A stretch of DNA of 64,000 bases from Caballeronia hypogeia (GTDB lineage: Bacteria; Pseudomonadota; Gammaproteobacteria; Burkholderiales; Burkholderiaceae), in contig NZ_FCOA02000012.1 in assembly GCF_001544875.2 (NCBI RefSeq), positions 124,001-188,000 on the forward strand, read 5' to 3'. This document shows, piece after piece, positions 8,793 through 19,752 of this stretch. A model generated the notes under the pieces. The model was not told the origin of the DNA, made no database searches, and saw only the letters and a program-made list of their open reading frames with translations. Each line of letters begins with the position of its first letter. The stretch's first letter is position 1. The position numbers and the translations under genes are program-made.

Positions 8793-9473
8793 TCAGGAGC
8801 GGAATAGCCGCGAGTATTGCGATTCGTGCCGCGCCGACAAAATGCCCAGTTGCGGCGCGAAGGTGTTGATCTGTTCGGGCGATGTATCGAGCGCGCGGCG
8901 CACGGCGGCATCGATCGGCTCGCGCAACGCGACGATGATGCGCTGCCCCGCGACCTGTCCGAGCGGCACGGCCTTGAGCGCGGCGGCCGCCTGATTCTCG
9001 ACCCAGCTGAACGCATACGCGGCGAGCGCGGCATCGGGCGATGCGTCGTGCGCGAAGGCGGCGAAGGCGAACGCGGTCGGCTGCGCAATCGGCTTGATCG
9101 AGGCGAGCGTGGCGCGGCGCGCGGCATCGCCCCATTCGAGCGACGCGCAAAGCTGTGCGAGCGACCAGCCCATCTGTTCCGTCTCGCGCCGCAATTCCGC
9201 CGACTCGCGGCTCGCGATGTACTCATCGTTCGCGGCGCGCAACGCGGCTTCGTCGTGCGTGCGCCAATGCTCCATCTGATGCGCGAGCAAGGGTAGTTCG
9301 CCGCGCGCGAGCACATCGGCGAGGCCGCTCGCGATCCAGTCGCGGGCGCTGTCGCCGTCGTGGATCAGGCCGTGCTCGATCGCCGCTTCGAGTCCCTGCG
9401 AATAGCTGAACGCGCCGATCGGCAGCGCCGGCGACGCGAGATGCAGGAGCGCCGTGAGTTCAGCGATGCGCAT
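8793..9473 (-). CDS. ureF: Urease accessory protein UreF
   Basis: A 226-residue all-helical protein that with UreD binds the apo-urease and gates UreG GTP hydrolysis. The N-terminal [21 protein letters not shown] is the strongly conserved UreF signature. Start chosen at [10 protein letters not shown] (9473), which overlaps the His-rich end of ureE by 14 bases, indicating translational coupling. Confidence 0.97.
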   Translation of the reverse strand: MRIAELTALLHLASPALPIGAFSYSQGLEAAIEHGLIHDGDSARDWIASGLADVLARGELPLLAHQMEHWRTHDEAALRAANDEYIASRESAELRRETEQMGWSLAQLCASLEWGDAARRATLASIKPIAQPTAFAFAAFAHDASPDAALAAYAFSWVENQAAAALKAVPLGQVAGQRIIVALREPIDAAVRRALDTSPEQINTFAPQLGILSARHESQYSRLFRS

Positions 9474-10071
9474 GGCCGTGGTGGTGATGACCGTGGCTGT
9501 GATCGTGATCGTGGCTGTGATCGTGGCCGCACGACGAATGATCGTGATCGTGCGCATGACCATGATGCTCGTCGAACACCTTCTGCGCGAGCGCGTAATC
9601 CTCGCCGAAGGTTTCGTCGTGGCCGTGCTTGTGGCCGCCGCCATACGCGCCGGTTTCCGGCTGGAATGGCTGCGCTTCGTGCGCGACGAGCACGCCCAGG
9701 CGCTTCAGCATGTCTTCGAGCACGGGATCGGCTTCGAGCTTCAGGTAATCCGCGCCGACTTCCACCGGCGTATGCCGGTTGCCGAGGTGATACGCCGCGC
9801 GCGTGAGCAGACGCACGCTCGGCGCGCGCACGATCAGCACGTCCTGCGGCGCGGCGATGACGCGCACGAAGCCGCCGTCATCCGCGACGAGCATGTCGCC
9901 ATCGGCGAGCACGGTGCCGCGCGGCATGACGATGGCGATTTCCTCGCCATTGTCGAGCGTGGCGGCGAGGCGGCTCTTGCAGCGCGCGTCGAAGGCGAGC
10001 GTCAGCGTGGGCGCGCGCTTGACGAGCACGGGGGCGAGTTTCGCGGAAAGGCGTTTGTCGATGGTGCGCAT
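9460..10071 (-). CDS. ureE: Urease accessory nickel chaperone UreE with His-rich tail
   Basis: A 203-residue nickel chaperone. N-terminal beta domain and ferredoxin-like metal domain ([13 protein letters not shown] carries the conserved dimer-interface His) are followed by about 60 extra residues ending in a tail of alternating His, Asp and Gly such as [17 protein letters not shown]. The tail is the nickel-storage extension seen in some UreE proteins. ATG at 10071 lies 4 bases after the ureC stop. The tail is encoded by CAT/GAT-rich repeats that overlap the ureF start. Confidence 0.96.
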   Translation of the reverse strand: MRTIDKRLSAKLAPVLVKRAPTLTLAFDARCKSRLAATLDNGEEIAIVMPRGTVLADGDMLVADDGGFVRVIAAPQDVLIVRAPSVRLLTRAAYHLGNRHTPVEVGADYLKLEADPVLEDMLKRLGVLVAHEAQPFQPETGAYGGGHKHGHDETFGEDYALAQKVFDEHHGHAHDHDHSSCGHDHSHDHDHSHGHHHHGHAHR

Positions 10072-10075
10072 GGGC

Positions 10076-11782
<1,707 letters not shown>

Positions 11783-11803
11783 ATTCTTCCTTTGGCTTTT
11801 GAA

Positions 11804-12109
11804 TTAAAGCGGACCCATGACGAGCGCGTTGAAGCCATAGACGTGACGATCGCCCGCGAGCGCGACGAGTTCGACGGTGCGCTCCTGTCCCGGCTCGAAG
11901 CGCACGGCGGTGCCCGCCGCGATGTTCAGGCGAAAGCCGCGCGCTGTTTCGCGCTCGAACCTGAGCGCCGCGTTGACTTCGTAGAAGTGGTAGTGCGAGC
12001 CGACCTGCACGGGCCGGTCGCCGTGATTCGCGACGACGATCGTCACGGTCTCGCGGCCTGCGTTGAGTTCGTGCTCGCCGTCTTCGATGAAATATTCGCC
12101 GGGGATCAT
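11804..12109 (-). CDS. ureB: Urease beta subunit
   Basis: A 101-residue structural subunit. It opens [19 protein letters not shown] and carries [17 protein letters not shown], both conserved in UreB. It packs on UreC and UreA in the trimer-of-trimers. It follows ureA by 3 bases, so translation is coupled. Confidence 0.98.
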   Translation of the reverse strand: MIPGEYFIEDGEHELNAGRETVTIVVANHGDRPVQVGSHYHFYEVNAALRFERETARGFRLNIAAGTAVRFEPGQERTVELVALAGDRHVYGFNALVMGPL

Positions 12110-12112
12110 GTT

Positions 12113-12415
12113 TCAGGGAATCGGATGATGAACCGTGACGAGCTTCGTGCCGTCGGGGAAGGTCGCTTCGATCTGGATGTCGGGGATCATCTCGGGGACG
12201 CCTTCCATCACGTCGTCGCGGGTGAGCAGCGTGGTGCCGTAGTGCATGACTTCGGCGACGGTCTTGCCGTCGCGCGCCGCTTCCATCAATGCCGCCGAAA
12301 TGAACGCGACGGCTTCCGGATGGTTGAGCTTCAGGCCGCGCGCGCGTCGGCGTTCGGCGAGCAAGGCTGCGGTGAAGATCAGCAGCTTGTCCTTTTCTCG
12401 GGGCGTGAGTTTCAT
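12113..12415 (-). CDS. ureA: Urease gamma subunit
   Basis: A 100-residue subunit with the conserved [17 protein letters not shown] start and the [10 protein letters not shown] segment. It is the first structural subunit of the urease operon part. Upstream lies a 174-base gap to ureD, the largest in the cluster after the urtA promoter region; it contains a TGCAC/GTGCA dyad that may be regulatory. Confidence 0.98.
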   Translation of the reverse strand: MKLTPREKDKLLIFTAALLAERRRARGLKLNHPEAVAFISAALMEAARDGKTVAEVMHYGTTLLTRDDVMEGVPEMIPDIQIEATFPDGTKLVTVHHPIP

Positions 12416-12493
12416 GGATCGTTATGTTGGCGGCCCGCGTCACGGGCCTCGAATCGATTGAGCTTTCTAGCGAGAGTCATGCCATCGGACATT

Positions 12494-12510
12494 TGCACCC
12501 ATCGTGTGCA
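12494..12510. promoter_or_regulatory. TGCAC-N7-GTGCA dyad, NtrC-site-like
   Basis: In the gap between ureD and ureA, 79-95 bases upstream of the ureA ATG, a 17-base dyad with perfect 5-bp arms TGCAC and GTGCA is present. NtrC sites are 17-bp dyads with TGCAC and GTGCA ends. No GG-N10-GC sigma-54 promoter was found in this gap, so the site may be chance or serve another regulator. Confidence 0.35.
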
Positions 12511-12589
12511 TGACCCGGTGAGAGGGCGCGAAGCGCGCACCATGACGGGGCGAAACAGCGCATCGGAATGGTGCGCGTTCAGGTCGTCG

Positions 12590-13450
12590 TCAGGTCGTCC
12601 ACAGGCGCAGGGGCCTCGCTTCGACACCATGCACGAGTGGCCGAAGCCGCGTCCAGCAATCGGTGAGCGCGCGCTGCAAAGGCTCCATCGAGCGGCTGAG
12701 CGCGCGCACGATCAGCACGCCAGGCGCGACGCACGACGCCGCCGCGCGCATCTCGCCGTCGAAGGGCAGTTGCGCGGTGAGCGCTTCGGCGAGTGCATCG
12801 TCGCAAGCGGGGCCGATCGCCCAGAGCGCGCCGTAGGCGGGAAAGCCGGCGAGGCCTTGCGCGGCCGCGCGCAGCGGATCGGCTGCATCGAGCAGCGTGC
12901 GCTCGAACCAGAGCGTCCCGCCGTTGCTGTGAGCGATACGCGATGTCGCCTTGATGTGACCTTGCGTCCATGTCTCGCCGGCGGCGGCGCGGCCGAGCAG
13001 CATCGCATCCCAGCCTATGGCGGTCGCGCCTTCACCCAGCGTCAGATCGAATTCGAGTTCGATGTTCGATGCTTCGAACACGATGTTGTTCTGCGGAAGC
13101 CAGTCGAGCTTCGCGTGCGGTGCGAGACCGATATCGATGCGCTGCGTCGCGAGCCGGCCGTTGGCCTTGTACCACTTGGTCGCGCCGGGCGTGGTGATGA
13201 CGGCGTGCGTGTGCTCCTGCAGTTGCACGTCGATATGCAGCCGATCGCCGCCCGCGACGCCGCCGGGCGGATGCACGATGACAGAATGACAGATATCGCC
13301 TTCGGGATAGAGCGGGCGCTGCAGGCGTAGCGGTCCCTCGTGTTTGCGATGAACGCAAACCGTGCGGCCATGCTGACGCGCATAGCCGAGTTCGAGCGAG
13401 CCGCGCCAGACGGTGGGGTCGAGCAGCGTCGCGTGCGGTTCATGCAGCAT
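12590..13450 (-). CDS. ureD: Urease accessory protein UreD (UreH)
   Basis: A 286-residue accessory protein that forms the UreD-UreF-UreG scaffold on apo-urease and channels nickel. Recognisable by [31 protein letters not shown]-type sequence near the N terminus and the [10 protein letters not shown] stretch, both UreD hallmarks. It follows urtE by 30 bases, joining the transporter and urease parts into one unit. Confidence 0.97.
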   Translation of the reverse strand: MLHEPHATLLDPTVWRGSLELGYARQHGRTVCVHRKHEGPLRLQRPLYPEGDICHSVIVHPPGGVAGGDRLHIDVQLQEHTHAVITTPGATKWYKANGRLATQRIDIGLAPHAKLDWLPQNNIVFEASNIELEFDLTLGEGATAIGWDAMLLGRAAAGETWTQGHIKATSRIAHSNGGTLWFERTLLDAADPLRAAAQGLAGFPAYGALWAIGPACDDALAEALTAQLPFDGEMRAAASCVAPGVLIVRALSRSMEPLQRALTDCWTRLRPLVHGVEARPLRLWTT

Positions 13451-13480
13451 GGGAGCGAGACGATAGAGAGTGAGCCGCCA

Positions 13481-14173
13481 TCATACGGCGATCAGTTCGC
13501 GCACTCCATGCGCATCCATTTCCGAGCCCGCGCCGCCCGCGACGATCTCGCCGCGGCTCATCACCCAGTAGCGGTCCGCGAGCTCGCGCGCGAAGTCGTA
13601 ATACTGCTCGACGAGCAGCACGGTCATGCCCATTTCCTCGACGAGCTGTCGCAGCGTGCGGCCGATATCGCGGATGATGGATGGCTGGATGCCTTCGGTG
13701 GGTTCATCGAGAATCAGCAGTTGCGGTTCGCTCATCAGCGCGCGGCCGATTGCGAGTTGCTGCTGTTGACCGCCGGAAAGGTCGCCGCCTCGGCGGTGCT
13801 TCATGTCCTTGAGGACCGGGAACAGTTCGTAGATGCGATCGGGAATTTTCGATGGCGCTTTGCGGCTTGCCGCGCCCACCAGCAAGTTCTCCTCGACTGT
13901 CAGGCGGCCGAAGATGTCGCGTCCTTGCGGCACGTAGGCGAGGCCGCTCGCGACGCGCGCATGCGTGGGCAGCGATGAAATTTTGCTGCCGCGCCAGGTA
14001 ATGGCGCCGGTTTTGGCGGGGACAACACCCATCAGGCAACGCAGAAGCGTCGTTTTGCCGACGCCGTTGCGGCCTAGCAGGACGGTGAGGTTTCTTTCGG
14101 GGACGGTCATCTTCACATCGCGCAGGATGTGGCTGCCGCCGTAGTATTGGTTCAAGTTTTCGACTTCTAGCAT
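13481..14173 (-). CDS. urtE: Urea ABC transporter ATP-binding subunit UrtE
   Basis: A 230-residue LivF-type ATPase of the urea importer. Walker A LLGRNGVGKTT, signature LSGGQQQQLAIGRAL and Walker B LLILDEPTEGIQ are all intact; the N terminus MLEVENLNQYYGGSHILRDV is typical of UrtE. It pairs with UrtD to drive UrtB/UrtC. It lies 69 bases after urtD. Confidence 0.97.
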   Translation of the reverse strand: MLEVENLNQYYGGSHILRDVKMTVPERNLTVLLGRNGVGKTTLLRCLMGVVPAKTGAITWRGSKISSLPTHARVASGLAYVPQGRDIFGRLTVEENLLVGAASRKAPSKIPDRIYELFPVLKDMKHRRGGDLSGGQQQQLAIGRALMSEPQLLILDEPTEGIQPSIIRDIGRTLRQLVEEMGMTVLLVEQYYDFARELADRYWVMSRGEIVAGGAGSEMDAHGVRELIAV

Positions 14174-14242
14174 TTCTCTTTGTCTCTATCTTGGGTTCAT
14201 CGCTTGCTTGCGCTTCACGAAACCACAAGCAAGCAAAAAGGC

Positions 14243-15097
14243 TCACCGTCCAAGGTAAGACTCGATGACTGCATCGTCACGCTTGACATCATCGAGTGCG
14301 CCTTCTGCAAGAACGCTGCCTTCGGCCATAACCGTGACCTTCCCGCTATCGCCAGCAAGCGCCGCAACAAACTCCATGTCGTGCTCGACGACCATCATCG
14401 AACACGAGCCGCGCAGCTTGTTGAGCAACTCAGCGAGTTCCATCGTCTCGTGATCCGTCATGCCCGCGGCGGGCTCGTCGAGCAACAAAAGCGCCGGTTG
14501 CTGCATGAGCAACATGCCGATCTCGAGCCGCTGCTTCTGTCCATGCGACAACTCGCCTGCAAGCCGCGTCGCCTGATGCTGCAAGCGAATCAGCTCCAAA
14601 GTCTCCCCTATCCGCGCCTGCGCCTGCCGATCGAGCCGCGCGCGTAACGAAGCAAACCAGCGCTTTTCCGTCTTCATCGCAAGTTCGAGGTTTTCCCACA
14701 CCGGATGATTCTCGAACACAGTCGGCTTCTGGAACTTCCGTCCGATGCCCGTGCGCGCGATCACCGGCTCCGACATGCGCGTGAGATCGAAGGTCTGCCC
14801 GAGAAACACACGGCCATCGTCGGGTCGCGTCTTGCCGGTGATGACATCCATCATCGTCGTCTTGCCGGCGCCGTTGGGGCCGATCACGCAGCGCAATTCA
14901 CCCGCATCGATCGAAAGCGTCAGCTTGTTCAGCGCACGAAAGCCATCGAAGCTCACAGTCACGTCTTCGAGATACAGAATCGTGCCGTGCGACACGTCGA
15001 TCTCGCCCGGCGCGAGCACATGCCCGAGGCCCGCCACGCCATTCACATTCGTCAGATCCGGCGGCAGATCGACGATCAACGCATTGTGTGCAGTCAT
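14243..15097 (-). CDS. urtD: Urea ABC transporter ATP-binding subunit UrtD
   Basis: A 284-residue LivG-type ATPase: Walker A VIGPNGAGKTT, signature LSHGQKQRLEIGMLL and Walker B LLLLDEPAAGM are intact. About 40 extra N-terminal residues precede the ATPase core, as in other UrtD proteins. Its start overlaps the urtC stop by 4 bases (ATGA-type). Confidence 0.97.
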   Translation of the reverse strand: MTAHNALIVDLPPDLTNVNGVAGLGHVLAPGEIDVSHGTILYLEDVTVSFDGFRALNKLTLSIDAGELRCVIGPNGAGKTTMMDVITGKTRPDDGRVFLGQTFDLTRMSEPVIARTGIGRKFQKPTVFENHPVWENLELAMKTEKRWFASLRARLDRQAQARIGETLELIRLQHQATRLAGELSHGQKQRLEIGMLLMQQPALLLLDEPAAGMTDHETMELAELLNKLRGSCSMMVVEHDMEFVAALAGDSGKVTVMAEGSVLAEGALDDVKRDDAVIESYLGR

Positions 15098-16287
15098 TCC
15101 GCGGAGTCTCCATGCGCCTTCTTGCGGCGCGCGAGATCGATTAGACCCATGATGCCGTTAGGCAAGAGCAAGGGCACGAGCGTGAAGATGAGGCCGAGGA
15201 AGAACAGCCAGTATTCCGCGAAATGCGCCGTGAAAAAGCTCTTCGCGCCATTCACCGCGAACGCGCCAATGATCGGCCCGATCAGCGTGCCGCGCCCTCC
15301 GACCGCGACCCAGATCGCCATTTCGATCGAGTTCGCTGGCGACATCTCGCCCGGATTGATGATGCCCACCTGCGGCACATACAACGCCCCCGCAATGCCG
15401 CACAGCACCGCCGATACCGTCCAGATGAACAGCTTGTACGCGAGCGGGGAATAGCCCAGGAACATCAGGCGCGCTTCGCCGTCGCGCACGCCGGTGACCA
15501 CGCGCCCGAGCTTCGACGTGACGATCCAGCGCGCCGCGAGAAACGCGAGAACGAGCACCGCGAAGGTCATCAGGAACAAGGCGGTGCGCGTGCCCGGATG
15601 CGTGACGGAAAAGCCCGCGATGCGCTTGAAATCCGTGAAGCCGTTATTGCCGCCAAAGCCCGTTTCGTTGCGATAGAAGAGCAGCATGGCGGCGAAGGTC
15701 ATCGCCTGCGTGATGATCGACAGATATACGCCCTTCACGCGCGAACGGAACGTGAAGAAGCCGAATACCCACGCGAGCACGCCCGGCACCAGCACGACGA
15801 GCAAAAGCGCATACCAGAGATGCTCGGTGCCTTCCCAGTACCACGGCAGCTTGTGCCAGTCGAGAAACACCATGAAGTCCGGCAGATCGCTCTGATACGT
15901 CCCTTCGCGGCCGATGGAGCGCATCAGGTACATGCCCATCGCATAACCGCCGAGCGCGAAGAAGAGCGCGTGACCCAGGCTCAGGATGCCGCAGTAGCCC
16001 CACACGAGATCGAGCGCGAGCGCGCCGATCGCATAGCACATGAGCTTGCCGATCAGCGTCATCGCGTACGCGGACAGGTGGAACGTGCTCGTTTCGGGCA
16101 AGACGAGCGCGGAGACCGGAACGAAGACCCCCATCGCGACGATCAGCGCGATCAACGCGATCCAGCCATTGCGCGGCAGCAACGCGGCGCGCGGCGGCAG
16201 GCCCAGGGCGAAGCCCGCGTGTGCGGCGCCGGCATCGGATTGCGGCGCGACGTTGAGACTGGCCGTGAGATTGGATGAAGCAGTCAT
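15094..16287 (-). CDS. urtC: Urea ABC transporter permease UrtC
   Basis: A 397-residue LivM-type inner-membrane permease with about 8 to 10 hydrophobic segments. GYCGILSLGHALFFALGGYAMGMY is the conserved LivM/UrtC segment. It partners UrtB in the membrane channel for urea. Starts 4 bases after the urtB stop. Confidence 0.96.
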   Translation of the reverse strand: MTASSNLTASLNVAPQSDAGAAHAGFALGLPPRAALLPRNGWIALIALIVAMGVFVPVSALVLPETSTFHLSAYAMTLIGKLMCYAIGALALDLVWGYCGILSLGHALFFALGGYAMGMYLMRSIGREGTYQSDLPDFMVFLDWHKLPWYWEGTEHLWYALLLVVLVPGVLAWVFGFFTFRSRVKGVYLSIITQAMTFAAMLLFYRNETGFGGNNGFTDFKRIAGFSVTHPGTRTALFLMTFAVLVLAFLAARWIVTSKLGRVVTGVRDGEARLMFLGYSPLAYKLFIWTVSAVLCGIAGALYVPQVGIINPGEMSPANSIEMAIWVAVGGRGTLIGPIIGAFAVNGAKSFFTAHFAEYWLFFLGLIFTLVPLLLPNGIMGLIDLARRKKAHGDSAE

Positions 16288-16291
16288 GACT

Positions 16292-17896
16292 TCAGGCCTC
16301 CGCGCTGCGGCCCTTCAGGGCGAACATGCCCTGCGGACGCTTCTGGATGAACAACACGATCAGCACGAGCACCGCGATCTTCGCGAGCACCGCGCCCCAG
16401 AACGGCTCGACCGCCTTGCTGACGAGACCGAGCCCGAAGCCGCCGATCACCGTGCCCGCGAGCTGGCCGACGCCGCCCAGCACCACTGCCATGAACGAAT
16501 CGATGATGTAGCTCTGGCCGAGGTCCGGGCCGACGTTGCCGATCTGCGAAAGCGCACAGCCGCCGAGTCCCGCGATGCCCGCGCCGAACGCGAACGCATA
16601 CGAATCGACCCGCGCGGTCTTCACGCCGACGCACGCGGCCATGCGGCGGTTCTGCGTCACCGCGCGTACGAACAGGCCGAGACGCGTCTTCGTGAGCACG
16701 CCCCACGCGATCAGCACGACCGCGAGCGAGAACGCGAGAATGGCGAGCCGGTTGTACGGCAGGATCAGGTTCTGCATGATCGCGACGCCGCCGCTCATCC
16801 ACGACGGATTCGTGACCTGCACGTTCTGCGCGCCGAACAGCGTGCGCGTCGCCTGAATCAGGATCAGGCTGATGCCGAATGTCGTCAGCAAGGTTTCGAG
16901 CGGACGCCCGTACAGATGCTTCAGCACGAGCCTTTCCAGCACGATGCCGACCAGCGCCGCCGCGACGAACGATACCGGCACCGCGAACAGCGGATACCAG
17001 TCGAACGCGGCCGGCGCGTAATGCTGCACGAGGTTCTGCACGACATAGGTCGCATACGCGCCGATCATCAGGAATTCGCCGTGCGCCATGTTGATGACGC
17101 CGATCAGCCCGTACGTGATCGCGAGCCCGAGCGCGGCGAGCAGCAGCACGCTGCCGAGCGACAGGCCGGCGAAGAGCGTGCCGAAGATTTCGCTGCGGCG
17201 CTGGATCGAATCGAGCGCGCGGATGCCGTCCTGCGCTGCGTTGCGCACGCGCTCGTCGGGTTCGTTGTAAGCGCCGCCGGCTTGCTTCGCGACCAGCGGA
17301 CGCAGCAGTTCGTACATGTCGAGGTCATGCCGCGCGGCGACGAGCTGCACCGCTTCGAGACGCTTGTTCACGTCGGGATCGTGCAGCGCGGTCATCGCCC
17401 AGAGGGTGTCGAGGCGTTTCTTCAGGTCGGGGTCCTGCTCCGCAGCGCGGGCGCGGTCGATCATCGGCTTCATCGACGCGTCGGGGTTCTTCAGCAGCGC
17501 GGCGATCGCTTCGCGGCGTTTGGCCACGTCGGTCGAAGCGAGTTGCAGCCCCGACAATGCGCCCGCGACTTTCGAGCGCAGCAGATTGTTGAGTGTGATC
17601 GCCTGCGCGTCCGGTGCTTCGACGATCTTGCCCGTGAGCGGGTCCTTGTTGCCGTCGTCGGTCTGGATGTAGACATGGCCGTCGTCGGTTGCGACGGCCG
17701 AGCCATCCGACAACGCATTCAGCATGGCGATGGAGGGCGCGTCCGCATTGGCGATGACCTTGTCGATGGCGGCGGATCTGGCTTCGAAGTCATCGCCCGC
17801 GAGAGGGGCGAGTTCGTCACTGGTGAGCGCGTGAGCCGTCAGGGACGACAGCGCGAAAGCAAGCGCGAGCAGGGCGCGCACGATGGAACCAGTCAT
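16292..17896 (-). CDS. urtB: Urea ABC transporter permease UrtB
   Basis: A 534-residue LivH-type permease with a signal-like N terminus and about 230 residues of soluble, probably periplasmic, domain before the membrane part. This layout is usual for UrtB and distinguishes it from LivH. The membrane half contains TYGLIGVINMAHGEFLMIGAYATY and later ALSQIGNVGPDLGQSYIIDSFMAVVLGGVGQLAGT-type sequence, conserved in the family. It is followed at 4 bases by urtC. Confidence 0.96.
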   Translation of the reverse strand: MTGSIVRALLALAFALSSLTAHALTSDELAPLAGDDFEARSAAIDKVIANADAPSIAMLNALSDGSAVATDDGHVYIQTDDGNKDPLTGKIVEAPDAQAITLNNLLRSKVAGALSGLQLASTDVAKRREAIAALLKNPDASMKPMIDRARAAEQDPDLKKRLDTLWAMTALHDPDVNKRLEAVQLVAARHDLDMYELLRPLVAKQAGGAYNEPDERVRNAAQDGIRALDSIQRRSEIFGTLFAGLSLGSVLLLAALGLAITYGLIGVINMAHGEFLMIGAYATYVVQNLVQHYAPAAFDWYPLFAVPVSFVAAALVGIVLERLVLKHLYGRPLETLLTTFGISLILIQATRTLFGAQNVQVTNPSWMSGGVAIMQNLILPYNRLAILAFSLAVVLIAWGVLTKTRLGLFVRAVTQNRRMAACVGVKTARVDSYAFAFGAGIAGLGGCALSQIGNVGPDLGQSYIIDSFMAVVLGGVGQLAGTVIGGFGLGLVSKAVEPFWGAVLAKIAVLVLIVLFIQKRPQGMFALKGRSAEA

Positions 17897-17987
17897 GGTG
17901 GCCTTTCTTGTGGAACGCGAGGCGCCGCGCGCGGCCTCGTTGCGTCAGGACGAGCGCGCGGCTTCGTTACATCAGGACTCGGACGCG

Positions 17988-19295
17988 TTACGCGACACGC
18001 ACGCGCTGACGCCGGAGGAACGACGGAATCGAGCTGACGACATCCGGCTTGCTTTCGTTACCCGCGATGAACGGGCTCCACGGCTGCGCACGCACCGCGG
18101 TCTTGGTCTTCCACACGACGTTGAACTGGCCGTCGCCGCGAATCTCGCCGATCATGACGGGCTTGTGCAGATGATGGTTGCCGTCCATGGTCAGCGTGAA
18201 GCCCGAGGGTGCGGCGAAGGACTGACCGACCATCGCGACGCGCACCTTGTCTACCTCAGTGCTCTTCGCCTTCTCGACGGCCTGTTTCCACATGTGGATG
18301 CCGACGAAGGTCGCTTCCATCGGATCGTTGGTGACCCGCTTGGCGCCGCCCGGCAGGCTCTGCGACTTGACCCATTCGGCGAACTGCGTTTCGAACTTCT
18401 TGTTGTTCGGGTTCTTCACCGACATGAAGTAGTTCCACGCGGCGAGATGGCCGACGAGCGGCTTGGTGTCGATGCCGCGCAGCTCTTCCTCGCCGACCGA
18501 GAACGCGACGACGGGCACGTCGGTCGCCTTCAGGCCCTGGTTGCCGAGCTCCTTGTAGAACGGTACGTTGGAATCGCCGTTGATCGTAGAGACGACGGTC
18601 GTCTTTCCCCCTTGGGCAAAGGTCTTGATGTTCGCGACGATGGTTTGATAGTCGCTATGTCCGAACGGTGTGTAGACCTCTTGAATGTCCGCATCCTTGA
18701 CGCCCTTGGAGTGGAGGAACGCGCGCAGGATCTTGTTGGTCGTGCGCGGGTACACGTAGTCGGTGCCGAGTAGAAAGAAGCGCTTGGCGCTGCCGCCTTC
18801 CGGTCCCATCAGATATTCGACTGCGGGAATCGCCTGTTGATTGGGCGCCGCGCCCGTATAGAAGACGTTGCGCGACATCTCTTCGCCTTCGTACTGCACG
18901 GGGTAGAACAGCAGGCCGTTGAGTTCCTCGAAGACCGGCAGCACCGATTTGCGCGACACCGAAGTCCAGCAGCCGAACACGACTGCGCACTTGTCCTGCG
19001 TGAGCAGTTGACGCGCCTTCTCCGCGAAGAGCGGCCAGTTGGACGCAGGGTCGACGACCACCGGCTGGATCTGGCGGCCCATCACGCCGCCGTTCTTGTT
19101 GATATCGGCGATGGTCATGAGCGCCGTGTCCTTGAGCGACGTCTCGGAGATGGCCATGGTGCCCGACAGCGAATGCAGGATGCCGACCTTGATCGGACCG
19201 GTATCGGCGGCATGGGCTTTCGTGATCGGAAGCTGACCCGCGAGGGCGAGCGCGCCCGACATGGAGCCGAACTTCAGCAGACTGCGTCGTTTCAT
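17988..19295 (-). CDS. urtA: Urea ABC transporter substrate-binding protein UrtA
   Basis: A 435-residue periplasmic type I binding protein for urea. The N terminus MKRRSLLKFGSMSGALALAG carries a twin-arginine-like RRSLLKF motif and an AHA-A cleavage region. The mature part begins IKVGILHSLSGTMAISE, the UrtA/AmiC-type signature. Start at 19295 is set by the SD AAGGGGA eight bases upstream; in-frame starts further upstream lie beyond the sigma-54 promoter. After the usual end (WSPFIAGNESKPD) there are about 15 unusual Ser/Arg-rich residues. First gene of the cluster. Confidence 0.96.
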   Translation of the reverse strand: MKRRSLLKFGSMSGALALAGQLPITKAHAADTGPIKVGILHSLSGTMAISETSLKDTALMTIADINKNGGVMGRQIQPVVVDPASNWPLFAEKARQLLTQDKCAVVFGCWTSVSRKSVLPVFEELNGLLFYPVQYEGEEMSRNVFYTGAAPNQQAIPAVEYLMGPEGGSAKRFFLLGTDYVYPRTTNKILRAFLHSKGVKDADIQEVYTPFGHSDYQTIVANIKTFAQGGKTTVVSTINGDSNVPFYKELGNQGLKATDVPVVAFSVGEEELRGIDTKPLVGHLAAWNYFMSVKNPNNKKFETQFAEWVKSQSLPGGAKRVTNDPMEATFVGIHMWKQAVEKAKSTEVDKVRVAMVGQSFAAPSGFTLTMDGNHHLHKPVMIGEIRGDGQFNVVWKTKTAVRAQPWSPFIAGNESKPDVVSSIPSFLRRQRVRVA

Positions 19296-19354
19296 GATGT
19301 GTGTTCCCCTTGCCGATGTGTTTGTTTGAGCAATGACGATTGCTCGTGGCGTTC

Positions 19355-19371
19355 TGCAAGGGTTATGCCAA
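19355..19371 (-). promoter_or_regulatory. Sigma-54 (RpoN) promoter of urtA
   Basis: On the minus strand the sequence TTGGCATAACCCTTGCA has the invariant GG and GC of sigma-54 promoters exactly 10 bases apart and the TTGC block. Against YTGGCACGRNNNTTGCW only two positions (CG to TA) differ. The -12 element lies about 60 bases upstream of the urtA ATG, leaving a leader of roughly 50 nucleotides. Confidence 0.8.
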
Positions 19372-19479
19372 TCAGGGTGAAATGCCCGTGTGGCAAAGGG
19401 TTGAAGCTTGTTTGAAGGAAGTTTTACTTCGTGGGATTCGCGCCCGGCGGCGGGGTTTTGGTGCACGCGGGCAAGGGCG

Positions 19480-19496
19480 TGCATCGTTGCGGTGCG
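19480..19496. promoter_or_regulatory. NtrC-like enhancer site upstream of the urtA promoter
   Basis: TGCATCGTTGCGGTGCG matches the 17-bp NtrC dyad TGCACCA-N3-TGGTGCA at 10 of 14 specified positions. It lies about 135 bases upstream of the predicted sigma-54 start site, a usual enhancer distance. A partly overlapping inverted repeat with arms TGCACGC (19462-19468) and GCGTGCA (19477-19483) may add a second contact. Confidence 0.55.
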
Positions 19497-19752
19497 GTCT
19501 TGTCGTTCGCTTGGGCTTTTTGTGAAATCCTGTTTTCGTGTCGGTCTATTAGCACTGCCCGTCCCCGGAAAAACATCTTGTTCCAGCGTGTTCTACGAGG
19601 CCCTATAGTGTCCAAAAATCAATGACTTAGGCTTACGCTTGCGTCTCCCGTAACCCCGCATTACCCTGCGTATCACCGCATGTTTGCCCCTAAAAATCCC
19701 CTAATGTGGGTCGGGCGCGGCGGCATCACCGGGGATGCACTCGGAGGCACGC

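Larger units (their letters stand above)
19296..19752. other. Regulatory and island-border region upstream of urtA
   Basis: No gene is supported in these 457 bases. The half near urtA holds the sigma-54 promoter and NtrC-like sites entered separately. The right half (about 19600-19740) leads into the integrase remnant and is probably the left border of the accessory island. No tRNA was found here, so an attachment site could not be placed. Confidence 0.5.

Noticed and set aside
19600-19752. tRNA gene or attachment core next to the integrase remnant
   Set aside because: No cloverleaf, no T-arm consensus and no second copy of the sequence near 28.6 kb was found by eye.
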